Positions 1-11,370 of a stretch of 64,000 nt of DNA are shown here, piece by piece. The notes below the pieces were generated by a model that saw only the letters and a list, made by a program, of their open reading frames with translations, was not told the DNA's origin and searched no databases. Every line of letters starts with the position of its first letter. Positions within the stretch are counted from its first letter, which is position 1. Location of the stretch: contig CM020509.1 in the NCBI GenBank assembly GCA_009823395.1, positions 22,460,199 through 22,524,198 on the forward strand, written 5' to 3'. A program made the position numbers and the translations under genes. This DNA is from Thamnaconus septentrionalis. Taxonomy: Eukaryota > Chordata > Actinopteri > Tetraodontiformes > Monacanthidae.

Positions 1-1989
1 AAACGTATTGTGAGGGTCTGTTGGGAACGTCTGGTTGAGCCCTCTGTCAGTGCGGTCTTCAACTCCCACCTCCGGGAGAGCTTCTCCCAGAACCCGGGGG
101 AGGTTGGAGACATTGAGTCCGAATGGACCATGTTCTCCTCCTCTATTGTTAACGCAGCTGCTCGCAGTTGTGGTCGTAAGGTCTCCGGTGCCTGTCGTGG
201 CGGTAATCCCCGAACCCGGTGATGGACACTGGAAGTAAGGGATGCCGTCAAGCTGAAGAAGGAGTCCTATCGAGCCATGTTGGCTCGTGAGACCCCGGAA
301 GCAGCTGACCCGGTACCTGCAGGCCAAAACTCGTGCTTGGGAGGAGTTCGGGAGGCCATGGAGGAGGACTTTCGGTCGGCCTCGAAGATGTTCTGGCGAA
401 CCGCTCGGGCGCCTTTAGGAGGGGAAGCAGTTCGCCACTGACACTGTTTATGGTGCAGGTGGGGAGCTGTTGACTTCGACTGGGGATGTTGTCCGGCAGT
501 GGAAGGAATACTGAGGATCTCCTCAATCCTGCTGTCACGTTTTCAGCGGAGGAGACAGAGGCGGGGAGGACTTGGCGAGGACTTGCAAGGTTGAAGGGTG
601 GATGAGCAGTCAGTAAACTCCTCTGGTGGCAAGGCTGTCGGGCTGGGTGGATGAGATCCGCCCGAGTACCTCAAGTCTCTGGATGTGCAGGGACTGTAGT
701 GGGCTGACGGAGGGTGTGCTCCTCTGTATCACACATCAGCGTAAAGTCTATTCGGGGACAGGAGGATACGGCCGATAGTCGAACCTTGGATTCAGGAGGA
801 ACAGTGTGGGTTCCGTCCCGGTGGTGGAACACAGGACCAGCTCCATACTCTCCGCCGGGTGCTCGAGGGTTCATGGGAGTTTGCCCAACCAGTCTACATG
901 TGTTTTGTGGATCTGGAGAAGGCGTTCGACTGTGTCCCTTGACGCGTCTTGTGGGGGTGCTCCAGGAGTATGGGGTCCGGGCCCTCTGTTAAGGGCCGTG
1001 GTGGTCCCTGTATGATCGGAGCAGGAGTCTGGTTCGCATTGCCAGCAGCAAGTCAGACTTGTTCCCAGTGCGTGTTGGACTCTGGCAGGGTTGCCCTTGT
1101 CACCGGTTCTGTTCATCATTTTCATGGACAGAATTTCTAGGCACAGCCAGGGCCGGAGGGGTCCGGTTCAGGAACCACATGATTACGCCTCTGCTTTTTG
1201 CGGATGATGTGGTCATGTTGGCTTCATCAAGCCAGGACCTCCAATGTGCATTGGGCCGGTTTGCAGCCGAGTGTGAAGCGGCTGGGATGAGAATCAGCAC
1301 CTCCAAGTCCGAGGCCATGGTTCTCGACCGGAAAAAGGTGGTTTGCCCTCTCCAGGTCGCTGGGGAGATCCTGCCTCAGGTGGAGGAGTTCAAGTATCTC
1401 GGGGTCTTGTTCAGAGCATGAGATCGACAGGCGGAGAGGCGGTGCGGCGTCTGCAGTGATGCGGTCGCTGTACCGGTCGGTCGTGGTGAAGAAGGAGCTA
1501 AGCCGAAAGGCGAGGCTCTCAATTTACCGGTCGTTCTACGTTCCCACCCTCACCTATGGTCACGAGCTTTGGGAAGTGACCGAAAGAACAAGATCCCGAA
1601 TACAAGCGGCCGAAATGAGTTTCCTCCGCAGGGTGGCTGGGCGCACCCTGAGGGATAGGGTGAGAAGCTCAGCCACCCGGGAGGAGCTTGGAGTAGAGCC
1701 GCTGCTCCTCTGCATCGAGAGGGGCCAGCTGAGGTGGCTCGGGCATCTGTTCCGGATGTCTCCTGGACGCCTCCCTGGGAAGGTGTTCCGGGCATGTCCC
1801 ACCGGGAGGAGGCCTTGGGAAGACCGAGGACACGCTGGAGGAACTATGCCTCCCGGCTGGCCTGGGAACGCCTTGGGGTCCCGCCGGATGAGCTGGAGGA
1901 GGTGACTGGGGCCAGGGAGGTCTGGGCATCTCTGCTTAGGCTGCTGTCCCCGCGACCCGAGCCCCGGATAATGCAGCAGAAGAAGAAGA
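1..1989 (+). mobile_element. Decayed non-LTR retrotransposon (RTE/Rex-like LINE), copy 1
   Basis: This is the 3' two thirds of a teleost LINE, cut by the window start. It reads in broken frames from the linker after the endonuclease into reverse transcriptase. The FADD catalytic motif is at about 1197-1208, followed by a C-terminal region with the motifs YRSVVVKKELS and AAEMSFLRRVAGRT. Frameshifts and stops divide the polyprotein, so it is dead. It ends in an AGAAGAAGAAG tract at about 1978-1991. Base 1 corresponds to base 5947 of copy 2, and both copies share the same internal deletion before the RT core. The copies therefore arose by genomic duplication after decay, not by two insertions. 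The exact LINE clade is uncertain. Confidence 0.85.
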
Positions 1990-2122
1990 AGATTCATTAT
2001 TTCAGTATTATTGTTGTGCTTCTGATTGGTTTAATTGACATTACAGTGTTATAGACATTAATATTTTTAATTTCAAATACTGATTAAAACTCCACTCACT
2101 CCATCATTTATTCTTTATTCAG

Positions 2123-2296
2123 GTTGGGGAGCTGCAGGTTGTCGGAGCTCAGCTGTGATTGGCTGCTCACAGCTCTGAAGTCCAACCCCTCCCACCTCAG
2201 ACTCCTGGACCTAAGTAGGAACCACCTGAAGGATTCATCAGTGAAGGAGCTGAGTGGTTTTCTGCAGAGTCCAGACGGTAAACTGGAGACTCTGAG
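2123..2296 (+). CDS. NLR LRR exon (upstream gene, unit 1, exon n-1)
   Basis: This 174-bp exon follows the acceptor TTCTTTATTCAG and ends at CTGAG before GTCAGTACTGG. It encodes 58 residues of ribonuclease-inhibitor-type LRR with the motifs [19 protein letters not shown] and [15 protein letters not shown]. The intron phase is 2 on both sides. The usual DCK near the end is DGK here. It belongs to an NLR gene whose 5' part lies before the window. Confidence 0.85.
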
Positions 2297-2360
2297 GTCA
2301 GTACTGGTTTGGAACCAGTGGATGATGGTTTCAGCACCAAACACAGTTCATCACACATGT

Positions 2361-2368
2361 TGAATAAA
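2361..2368 (+). promoter_or_regulatory. Stop codon overlapping AATAAA, 65 bp past an LRR donor
   Basis: Reading on through the donor of the preceding LRR exon gives a 22-codon tail with the motif [15 protein letters not shown]. It ends at TGA, which overlaps AATAAA (TGAATAAA). The same arrangement occurs at 8278, 22715, 26487, 53961, 54491, 55013, 55554, 56053 and 57067; at 24603 the hexamer is AATAAG. It is a candidate intronic polyadenylation signal, and use is not shown. Confidence 0.35.
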
Positions 2369-2652
2369 CATTGAACTGAAGGTTGATTCAGATAAAAATG
2401 ACATCCAGAAATATGAAAACTTCATTCTGTTCATGTTTGAAGTAAAAAATAAATAAAATCAGGTCATCAGTGGTCATGTGAACGAACATCATTTCAACAC
2501 ACATTAGTTTTGGACTGAGGATTTAATTTCAAGGTGACATTTTCTCTCGTGTCAGATTCTGAAGTCGACATTTCACTTTGATTTTCAGAGTGATGACACC
2601 CTGGAAAAACTCTCCATCATTATAAACTCTCCATCATTTATTCTCTATTCAG

Positions 2653-2826
2653 GTTGAGTTGGTGCTTTTTGTCAGAGCTCAGCTGTGATTGGCTGCTCTC
2701 AGCTCTGAAGTCCAACCCCTCCCACCTCAGACACCTGGACCTGAGTTGGAACCAGCTGCAGGAATCATCAGTGAAGCCACTGATGGATCTTGTCCACAGC
2801 AGAGACTATCAACTGGAGAGTGTGAG
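2653..2826 (+). CDS. NLR last LRR exon (unit 1)
   Basis: This 174-bp phase-2 exon lies between TTCTCTATTCAG and GTCAGTACTGG. Its second half differs from the internal LRR exons: it reads [19 protein letters not shown] instead of [19 protein letters not shown]. That variant is always the last LRR exon before a terminal exon in this window (also 8563, 26771 and 57256). The frame stays open for 88 codons past the donor, to a stop at 3089-3091. Confidence 0.85.
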
Positions 2827-3211
2827 GTCAGTACTGGTTTGGAACCAGTGGATGATGGTTCCAGCACCAAAGCCAGTTGATCCCACAGCAGAGGTCCAGT
2901 GTTCCCAGTCACAGTGTGAGAGGAGGATGGTGACGTCCAGCTGCTCCTCATTCATCCAACATCTGCTGCCAAACTGCTTCTTCTCTCAGTTCACCACTCA
3001 ATTATTGATCAGTTCATCTTCATCAGGCCTCAGTATCAGTCCAACACTCCATGGTCACATGACCTTCATATGTTCCACACTTGACATGTGACTGAGAGTC
3101 TGCTTCTTCTCACCAGTCATTCCATCATCTCCATCAACAGTCAACGTCTCTGTGATGATGCGTTCAAGGACGGTGAGTCCTGATTCCTGCTGTCTCTTCT
3201 TCTCTCTACAG

Positions 3212-3218
3212 CTATTGA
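3212..3218 (+). CDS. NLR terminal coding exon (unit 1, short form)
   Basis: The acceptor TCTTCTCTCTACAG joins the phase-2 end of the last LRR exon and gives Ser-Tyr-stop. The following bases align with the longer acidic terminal exon of gene C (57815-57866) up to the shared ending TCCATCTAG, so this version is shortened by an early stop. The rest of the exon would be 3' untranslated. Exon use is inferred. Confidence 0.45.
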
Positions 3219-5466
3219 GGGAGGATGAGGAGGAGAATGAAGAGGAGAGCTCCATCTAGTGGTGGCTGACAGAACTACAACCAGTGGTGCTAAACAGCAA
3301 GCTTGCACGACCTTTGACCCCAGTTGAGCCTGGTGGCTGGCGGACTGGTTCTCCCTACAAGCTGCTGTGGTTACTGGGAGAGACGTCCCAGAAGCCACTG
3401 GTGGAGCTGAATCCTCAGTGGAAGAAGCAGGACTTGGAGCAGCTGCTCAGTGAAGGCAGCAGCAACACAACCACTGCTTCTGCTCTCATCATCCACAGCT
3501 GGAACATCTCAGCATGAAGGTTTCACACATCAACAACACACTGATCTGCTCTCACTTCAGAGTTCTCCATCCAACTCAAATTTGTCAAAGTCTGACAGCG
3601 TTGTGAAGGTTGTGTAGTTGATATCACACCTTTATTTTAGGGTGAAAATATTGTTTTTATGAGATTTAATTTCTGGTTTATGATCATAAATCAACCAATC
3701 AGATAAAACATGATTCATCTGGGACAGACAAAGTGACTCACAACACAAACTGCTGCTTCCAGATAATGATGTGTTCCTGTATCTACGTGAATTTACTTCC
3801 ATCACGTGAGTCTGGACTCTGGCTGTTTGACGGACAGAAGTCAATGGTGTATCATCTTTATATATTTGTGTATACATTTATAATTTTAACCCCTTTTTTC
3901 TGTTCAGTTTTCTTCCTGTCTGCAATGTGTCCTGTTGGCCACTGAGTGGTGCAGTCGGCCCTGTGTGGATCTTCTTGGTGTTCCAGGTGCTGGAGAGTGA
4001 TTGGCTGGTGCCGCTCTTGAAGGAGGACGACCACAGCGCATCCTTCTCTCTTTTTTCTTCTCCTCGCTCTCAACCGGAGGCCATGTACAGCAGCAACAGC
4101 AGAACTTGTGTTGGTTCTAGTCTCCGTGTTAAGTCTGTCTCTTCTTTTGTTGTCATGGTAGTTTCCCGAGTTCTTCTTTGAGATCGTCCGTTAGCCTGGA
4201 GGGGAGGGAAGCCATTTCTGTTGAAACCTTCATCTCCTGTGTTTAGTCAAGGAGCTCAGTTTGGTTGTCATTGTTATTTTTTTCTTGTTCTTTCAAGAGG
4301 GAAGGTCTTTAAAAGAGTCATTTTGTTTATTATTTTGGCCACACCCTCCCTGACGCCTATGCAAAGATGGTGAATAAGAATAAAATCCATCTTGTGGACG
4401 AACACGCATGGTCTTCCTTGAGAGCTGGGAGAAGGGGGAGAGATTCTATGTTGTGTTCTAGCGAAGAAGAAGAAGAAGAAGAAGAAGAAGAAGAAGAAGA
4501 AGAAGAAGAAGAAGAAGAAGAAGAAGACTCCAAAGATAAAGGTTTGCAAGTCTCCAAGCGTGACGTTACTTGTGCATGTCATGCAACAGTAGCCTGGACG
4601 CTATGAGACAAAGAGTGAACAACCTGCTGCAGTCTGAGCACTAAATTCAGATTATGTTCATTGTCATGAGTATTTTTATTCATTGACTTTATTTCATTCA
4701 TTTGTATTTGTGTGATGAAGGATGTGTGACATTTACACTTATTGTCATTTATTGATCTCATTGTTTCTCTGCTCTTGTTCACTTTGAACTATTTGATTAA
4801 AGTAACATCAGTAATGTGATATTGTGGTTGTGGTCTGGTGAGGGGGGGGTGGTTCACCCAGGGCCCAATAGGACTTTATGCATAACTCAGAACATGTATC
4901 CCACATGTAGATATATGTATATGTATATGTTTGCAGCCAAACTCCATGCCACAATATCTGATGACCTTCCCCCACCACTTTCAATAAGACCCGCTAGCCT
5001 ACCACAAGAAAAATAATGCACAACGCTAAGACGTCCAAATGTAAAGAAGTTCTACTGGTACGTTGCGACCCAGTTCAAGCACTGCTAGTATAACTCGTAT
5101 ATATACATGTCACTTTGTACACTGTCTTACAAAGTCCTGCATTGGTGTGGTTCCGTGTTTACCTGGCGACGTGAGGAAGCCGTACCGAGACTGCAGAGCC
5201 GGGGAGTCCATCATAGACAATCCACATCATCCACTGCACAGCGCCATCTCCAGGCAGAGGAGCAGCATCAGTGACAGACTGCTGTCAATGTCCTGACACA
5301 CTGACACACTGAGGAAATCATCCAGTGTAGATGATATATTTCTATATAGAGTGACTCACTGTCATTCACTCACCATCACATCTGGAGCCAACTGTTGACT
5401 CTCTCATTCCAGCAGGAAATGATTGATCAGTTCATCTTCATCACGTCTCAGTATCAGTCCAACACA
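3219..5466 (+). other. 3' flank / candidate 3' UTR of the unit 1 NLR
   Basis: This stretch holds no convincing gene and is nearly identical to 9129-11370. A candidate polyadenylation signal ATTAAA lies at 4796-4801; copy 2 has AATAAA at the same place. At about 5063-5296 there is an open stretch with residues such as DNPHHPLHSAISRQRSS, which resembles the C-terminal end of a LINE polyprotein and is probably a retrotransposon remnant. Confidence 0.45.
4463..4527. repeat. (GAA)n microsatellite
   Basis: About 21 GAA units. The duplicate locus at 10402-10430 has only about nine, so the tract has changed length since the tandem duplication. Confidence 0.95.
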
Positions 5467-7892
5467 CGGGACAGGTCTCTCACTGTGATTTTGGCCTATG
5501 GCCCGAATAGCAGTGCAGAGTACCCGGCCTTCTTGGAGCCCTTGGGAGGGTTGCTGGATGGTGCTCCAACTGGGGACTCTGTTGTTCTGCAAGGGGACTT
5601 CAACGCACATGTGGGCAGCGACAGTGCGACTTGGAGAGGCGTGATTGGGAGGAACGGCCTCCCTGACCTGAACTCGAATGGTGTTCTTTTGCTGGACTTC
5701 TGTGCTAGTCACAGTTTGTCCGTGACGAATCCCATGTTCGAGCACAGGGGTGTCCACCGGTGCACTTGGCATCAGGATGCCCTGGGGCGGAGGTCGATGA
5801 TCGACTTTGTCGTTGTGTCATCTGACCTCCGTCCCTGTGTCTTGGACACTCAAGTGAAGAGAGGGGCTGAGCTGTCAACTGATCACTACCTGATGGTGAG
5901 CTGGATTCGCTGGCGGGGGAGGAGACTGGAAAGACCCGGTAGGCCCAAACGTATTGTGAGGGTCTGTTGGGAACGTCTGGTTGAGCCCTCTGTCAGTGCG
6001 GTCTTCAACTCCCACCTCCGGGAGAGCTTCTCCCAGAACCCGGGGGAGGTTGGAGACATTGAGTCCGAATGGACCATGTTCTCCTCCTCTATTGTTAACG
6101 CAGCTGCTCGCAGTTGTGGTCGTAAGGTCTCCGGTGCCTGTCGTGGCGGTAATCCCCGAACCCGGTGATGGACACTGGAAGTAAGGGATGCCGTCAAGCT
6201 GAAGAAGGAGTCCTATCGAGCCATGTTGGCTCGTGAGACCCCGGAAGCAGCTGACCGGTACCTGCAGGCCAAAACTCGTGCTTGGGAGGAGTTCGGGGAG
6301 GCCATGGAGGAGGACTTTCGGTCGGCCTCGAAGATGTTCTGGCGAACCGTTCGGCGCCTTAGGAGGGGGAAGCAGTTCGCCACTGACACTGTTTATGGTG
6401 CAGGTGGGGAGCTGTTGACTTCGACTGGGGATGTTGTCCGGCGGTGGAAGGAATACTTCGAGGATCTCCTCAATCCTGCTGTCACGTTTTCCGCGGAGGA
6501 GACAGAGGCGGGGGACCCGGGCGAGGACTTGCCGAAGTTGAAGTCACCGAGGCAGTCAGGAAACTCCTTGGTGGCAAGGCCCCGGGGGTGGATGAGATCC
6601 GCCCCGAGTACCTCAAGTCTCTGGATGTGCAGGGACTGTCGTGGCTGACACGTCTCTGTAACATCGCGTGGCGGTCGGGGACAGGAGGATACGGCCGATA
6701 GTCGAACGTTGGATTCAGGAGGAACAGTGTGGGTTCCGTCCGGGTGGTGGAACACAGGACCAGCTCCATACTCTCCGCCGGGTGCTCGAGGGTTCATGGG
6801 AGTTGGCCCAACCAGTCTACATGTGTTTTGTGGATCTGGAGAAGGCGTTCGACTGTGTCCCTTGACGCGTCTTGTGGGGGGTGCTCCAGGAGTATGGGGT
6901 CCGGGGCCCTCTGTTAAGGGCCGTGCGGTCCCTGTATGATCGGAGCAGGAGTCTGGTTCGCATTGCCAGCAGCAAGTCAGACTTGTTCCCAGTGCGTGTT
7001 GGACTCTGGCAGGGTTGCCCTTTGTCACCGGTTCTGTTCATCATTTTCATGGACAGAATTTCTAGGCACAGCCAGGGGCCGGAGGGGGTCCGGTTCAGGA
7101 ACCACATGATTGCGTCTCTGCTTTTTGCGGATGATGTGGTCATGTTGGCTTCATCAAGCCAGGACCTCCAATGTGCATTGGGGCGGTTTGCAGCCGAGTG
7201 TGAAGCGGCTGGGATGAGAATCAGCACCTCCAAGTCCGAGGCCATGGTTTTCGACCGGAAAAAGGTGGTTTGCCCTCTCCAGGTCGCTGGGGAGATCCTG
7301 CCTCAGGTGGAGGAGTTCAAGTATCTCGGGGTCTTGTTCAGAGCGTGAGATCGACAGGCGGAGAGGTGGTGCGGCGTCTGCAGTGATGCGGTCGCTGTAC
7401 CGGTCCGTCGTGGTGAAGAAGGAGCTAAGCCAAAAGGCGAGGCTCTCGATTTACCGGTCGATCTACGTTCCCACCCTCACCTATGGTCACGAGCTTTGGG
7501 AAGTGACCGAAAGAACAAGATCCCGAATACAAGCGGCCGAAATGAGTTTCCTCCGCAGGGTGGCTGGGCGCACCCTGAGGGATAGGATGAGAAGCTCAGT
7601 CACCCGGGAGGAGCTCGGAGTAGAGCCGCTGCTCCTCCGCATCGAGAGGGGCCAGCTGAGGTGGCTCGGGCATCTGCTCCGGATGCCTCCCTGGGAAGGT
7701 GTTCCGGGGCATGTCCCACCGGGAGGAGGCCTCGGGAAGACCCAGGACACGCTGGAGGAACTATGCCTCCCGGCTGGCCTGGGAACGCCATGGGGTCCCG
7801 CCGGATGAGCTGGAGCAGGTGACTGGGGCCAGAGAGGTCTGGGCATCTCTGCTTAGGCTGCTTCCCCCGCGACCCGAGCCCCGGATAATGCG
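5467..7892 (+). mobile_element. Decayed non-LTR retrotransposon (RTE/Rex-like LINE), copy 2
   Basis: This copy is longer to the left than copy 1. It keeps part of an apurinic endonuclease domain with the motifs [27 protein letters not shown] and [11 protein letters not shown], then a linker, then reverse transcriptase with FVDLEKAFD, GCPLSPVLF and FADD (7124-7135), then the C-terminal region. A stop follows GNPRTR at about 6166, a TGA follows DCVP at about 6864, and several frameshifts occur. The RT N-terminal part is deleted between SGT and the RRIRPIV-like sequence. It starts directly after CCAACACAC, with no 5' UTR, and ends in a GAAGAAGAAG tract. It is non-functional; its clade assignment is tentative. 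Confidence 0.88.
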
Positions 7893-8039
7893 GCAGAAGA
7901 AGAAGAAGATTCATTATTTCAGTATTATTGTTGTGCTTCTGATTGGTTTAATGGACATTACAGTGTTATAGACATTAATATTTTTAATTTCAAATACTGA
8001 TTAAAACTCCACTCACTCCATCATTTATTCTTTATTCAG

Positions 8040-8213
8040 GTTGGGGAGCTGCAGGTTGTCGGAGCTCAGCTGTGATTGGCTGCTCACAGCCCTGAAGTCC
8101 AACCCCTCCCACCTCAGACTCCTGGACCTAAGTAGGAACCACCTGAAGGAATCATCAGTGAAGGAGCTGAGTGGTTTTCTGCAGAGTCCAGACTGTAAAC
8201 TGGAGAGTGTGAG
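8040..8213 (+). CDS. NLR LRR exon (unit 2, exon n-1)
   Basis: This 174-bp exon with phase 2 at both ends duplicates the exon at 2123. It carries [10 protein letters not shown], mixing the internal form (SPDCK) with the last-exon ending (ESVR). There is no NACHT exon between 3218 and here, so it can only be expressed by splicing from exons upstream of unit 1. Confidence 0.75.
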
Positions 8214-8562
8214 GTCAGTACTGGTTTGGAACCAGTGGATGATGGTTTCAGCACCAAACACAGTTCATCACACATGTTGAATAAACATTGAACTGAAGGT
8301 TGATTCAGATAAAAATGACATCCAGAAATATGAAAACTTCATTCTGTTCATGTTTGAAGTAAAAAAAAAAAAAAAAATCAGGTCATCAGTGGTCATGTGA
8401 ACAAACATCATTTCAACACACATTCGTTTTGGACTGAGGATTTAATTTCAAGGTGACATTTTCTCTAGTGTCAGATTCTGAAGTCGACATTTCACTTTGA
8501 TTTTCAGAGTGATGACACCCGTTCCATCATTATAAACTCTCCATCATTTATTCTCTTTTCAG

Positions 8563-8736
8563 GTTGAGTTGGTGCTTTTTGTCAGAGGTCAGCTGTGATT
8601 GGCTGCTCTCAGCTCTGAAGTCCAACCCCTCCCACCTCAGACACCTGGACCTGAGTTGGAACCAGCTGAATGAATCATCAGTGAAGCCACTGATGGATCT
8701 TGTCCACAACAGAGACTATCAACTGGAGAGTGTGAG
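8563..8736 (+). CDS. NLR last LRR exon (unit 2)
   Basis: This 174-bp exon duplicates 2653-2826. It differs from that copy at SEVSCDWLL, LNESS and [12 protein letters not shown]. Splice sites TTCTCTTTTCAG and GTCAGTACTGG are intact. Confidence 0.75.
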
Positions 8737-9121
8737 GTCAGTACTGGTTTGGAACCAGTGCATGATGGTTCCAGCACCAAAGCCAGTTGATCCCACAGCA
8801 GAGGTCCAGTGTTCCCAGTCACATTGTGAGAGGAGGATGGTGACGTCCAGCTGCTCCTCATTCATCCAACATCTGCTGCCAAACTCCTTCTTCTCTCAGT
8901 TCACCACTCAATTATTGATCAGTTCATCTTCATCAGGCCTCAGTATCAGTCCAACACTCCATGGTCACATGACCTTCATATGTTCCACACTTGACATGTG
9001 ACTGAGAGTCTGCTTCTTCTCACCAGTCACTCCATCATGTCCATCAACAGTCAACGTCTCTGTGATGATGCGTTCAAGGACGGTGAGTCCTGACTCCTGC
9101 TGTCTCTTTTTCTCTCTACAG

Positions 9122-9128
9122 CTATTGA
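9122..9128 (+). CDS. NLR terminal coding exon (unit 2, short form)
   Basis: The acceptor TTTTTCTCTCTACAG is followed by CTATTGA, giving Ser-Tyr-stop after the phase-2 junction, as in unit 1. The ancestral ending here is TCCAACTAG. Exon use is inferred. Confidence 0.4.
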
Positions 9129-11370
9129 GGGAGGATGAGGAGGAGAATGAAGAGGAGAGCTCCAACTAGTGGTGGCTGACAGAACTACAACCAGTGGAGC
9201 TAAACAGCAAGCTTGCACGACCTTTGACCCCAGTGGAGCCTGGTGGCTGGTGGACTGGTTCTCCCTACAAGCTGCTGTGGTTACTGGGAGAGACCTCCCA
9301 GAAGCCACTGGTGGAGCTGAATCCTCAGTGGAAGAAGCAGAACTTGGAGCAGCTGGTCAGTGAAGGCAGCAGCAACACAACCACTGGTTCTGCTCTCATC
9401 ATCCACAGCTGGAACATCTCAGCATGAAGGTTTCACACATCAACAACACACTGATCTGCTCTCACTTCAGAGTTCTCCATCCAACTCAACCTGGTTTCTC
9501 ATGTGAAGCACAAAGATGAATTTGTCAAAGTCTGACAGCGTTGTGAAGGTTGTGTAGTTGATATCACACCTTTATTTTAGGGTGAAAATATTGTTTTTAT
9601 GAGATTTAATTTCTGGTTTATGATCATAAATCAATCAATCAGATAAAACATGATTCATCTGGAACAGACAAAGTGACTCACAACACAAACTGCTGCTTCC
9701 AGATAATGATGTGTTCCTGTGTCTACGTGAATTTATTTCCATCACATCAGTCTGGACTCTGGCTGTTTGACGGACAGAAGTCAATGGTGTATCATCTTTA
9801 TATTTTTGTGTATACATTTATAATTTTAACCCCTTTTTTCTGTTCAGTTTTCTTCCTGTCTGCAATGTGTCCTGTCGGCCACTGAGTGGCGCAGTCGGCC
9901 CTGTGTGGATCTTCTTGGTGTTCCAGGTGCTGGAGAGTGATTGGCTGGTGCCACTATTGAAGGAGGATGACCACAGCGCATCCTTCTCTCTATTTTCTTC
10001 TCCTCGCTCTCAACCGGAGGCCATGTACAGCAGCAACAGCAGAACTTGTGTTGGTTCTAGTCTCCGTGTTAAGTCTGTCTCTTCTTTTGTTGTCATGGTA
10101 GTTTCCCGAGTTCTTCTTTGAGATCGTCTGTTAGCCTGGAGGGGAGGGAAGCCATTTCTGTTGAAACCTTCATCTCCTGTGTTTAGCCAAGGAGCTCAGT
10201 TTGGTTGTCATTGTTATTTCTTTCTTGTTCTTTCAAGAGGGAAGGTCTTTAAAAGAGTCATTTTGTTTATTATTTTGGCCACACCCTCCCTGACGCCTGT
10301 GCAAAGATGGTGAATAAGAATAAAATCCATCTTGTGGACAAACACGCATGGTCTTCCTTGAGAGCTGGGAGAAGGGGAGAGATTCTATGTTGTGTTCTAG
10401 CGAAGAAGAAGAAGAAGAAGAAGAAGAAGACTCCAAAGATAAAGGTTTGCAAGTCTCCAAGCGTGACGTTACTTGTGCAAGTCATGCAACAGTAGCCTGG
10501 ATGCTATGAGACCCAGAGTGAACAACCTGCTGCAGTCTGAGCACTAAATTCAGATTATGTTCATTGTCATGAGTATTTTTATTCATTGACTTTATTTCAT
10601 TCATTTGTATTTGTGTGATGAAGGATGTGTGACATTTACACTTATTGTCATTTATTGATCTCATTGTTTCTCTGCTCTTGTTCACTTTGAACTATTTGAA
10701 TAAAGTAACATCAGTAATGTGATATTGTGGTTGTGGTCTGGTGAAGGGGGGGGTGGTTGACCCAGGGCCCAATAGGACTTTATGCATAACTCAGAACATG
10801 TATCCCACATGTAGATATATGTATATGTATATGTTTGCAGCCAAACTCCATGCCACAATATCTGATGACCTTCCCCCACCACTTTCAATAAGACCCGCTA
10901 GCCTACCACAAGAAAAATAATGCACAACGCTAAGACGTCCAAATGTAAAGAAGTTCTACTGGTACGTTGCGACCCAGTTCAAGCACTGCTAGTATAACTC
11001 GTATATATACATGTCACTTTGTACACTGTCTTACAAAGTCCTGCATTGGTGTGGTTCCGTGTTTACTTGGCGACGTGAGGAAGCCGTACCGAGACTGCAG
11101 AGCCGGGGAGTCCATCATAGACAATCCACATCATCCACTGCACAGTGCCATCTCCAGGCAGAGAAGCAGCGTCAGTGATAGACTGCTGTCAATGTCCTGA
11201 CACACTGACACACTGAGGAAATCATCCAGTGTAGATGATATATTTCTATATAGAGTTACTCACTGTCATTCACTCACCATCACATCTGGAGCCAACTGTT
11301 GACTCTCTCATTCCAGCAGGAAATGATTGATCAGTTCATCTTGATCACGTCTCAGTATCAGTCCAACACA
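9129..11370 (+). other. 3' flank / candidate 3' UTR of unit 2
   Basis: This is the duplicate of 3219-5466. AATAAA at 10699-10704 is a candidate polyadenylation signal. A (GAA)n tract lies at 10402-10430. The LINE-like remnant is repeated at about 10967-11200. No gene is supported. Confidence 0.45.

Larger units (their letters stand above)
1..5466 (+). repeat. Tandem segmental duplication, unit 1 (partial)
   Basis: Bases 1-5466 align collinearly with 5947-11370, with only small indels such as a longer GAA tract at 4463-4527. The unit carries LINE copy 1, two LRR exons, a terminal exon and its 3' flank. Its right edge is the sequence CAGTATCAGTCCAACACAC, which abuts LINE interior at 5467. The same 19 bases recur at the end of unit 2, where different sequence follows. 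Confidence 0.85.
5467..11370 (+). repeat. Tandem segmental duplication, unit 2
   Basis: A 5.9-kb unit with LINE copy 2, LRR exons at 8040 and 8563, a terminal exon at 9122 and a 3' flank. It repeats the bases at 1-5466. It ends at CAGTATCAGTCCAACACAC, after which sequence unique to this copy (TCTGTGTTGACATTGAG) begins. No FISNA-NACHT exon lies inside the unit. Confidence 0.85.

Noticed and set aside
2108..2344. Recurring 78-codon minus-strand frames opposite LRR exons (for example also 8025, 22462, 54238, 55301, 55800, 56814)
   Set aside because: They are antisense shadows of the duplicated LRR exons, without their own start context or domain.
3173..3211. Possible 39-bp intron between GGTGAGTCC and the terminal-exon acceptor
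   Set aside because: Too short for a teleost spliceosomal intron, and the donor is absent in gene C. The acceptor is more likely paired with the LRR exon donor.
4357..4606. Poly-Glu, poly-Ser or poly-Phe frames across the GAA tract
   Set aside because: Microsatellite translation only; the duplicate locus has a different length and no conserved frame.
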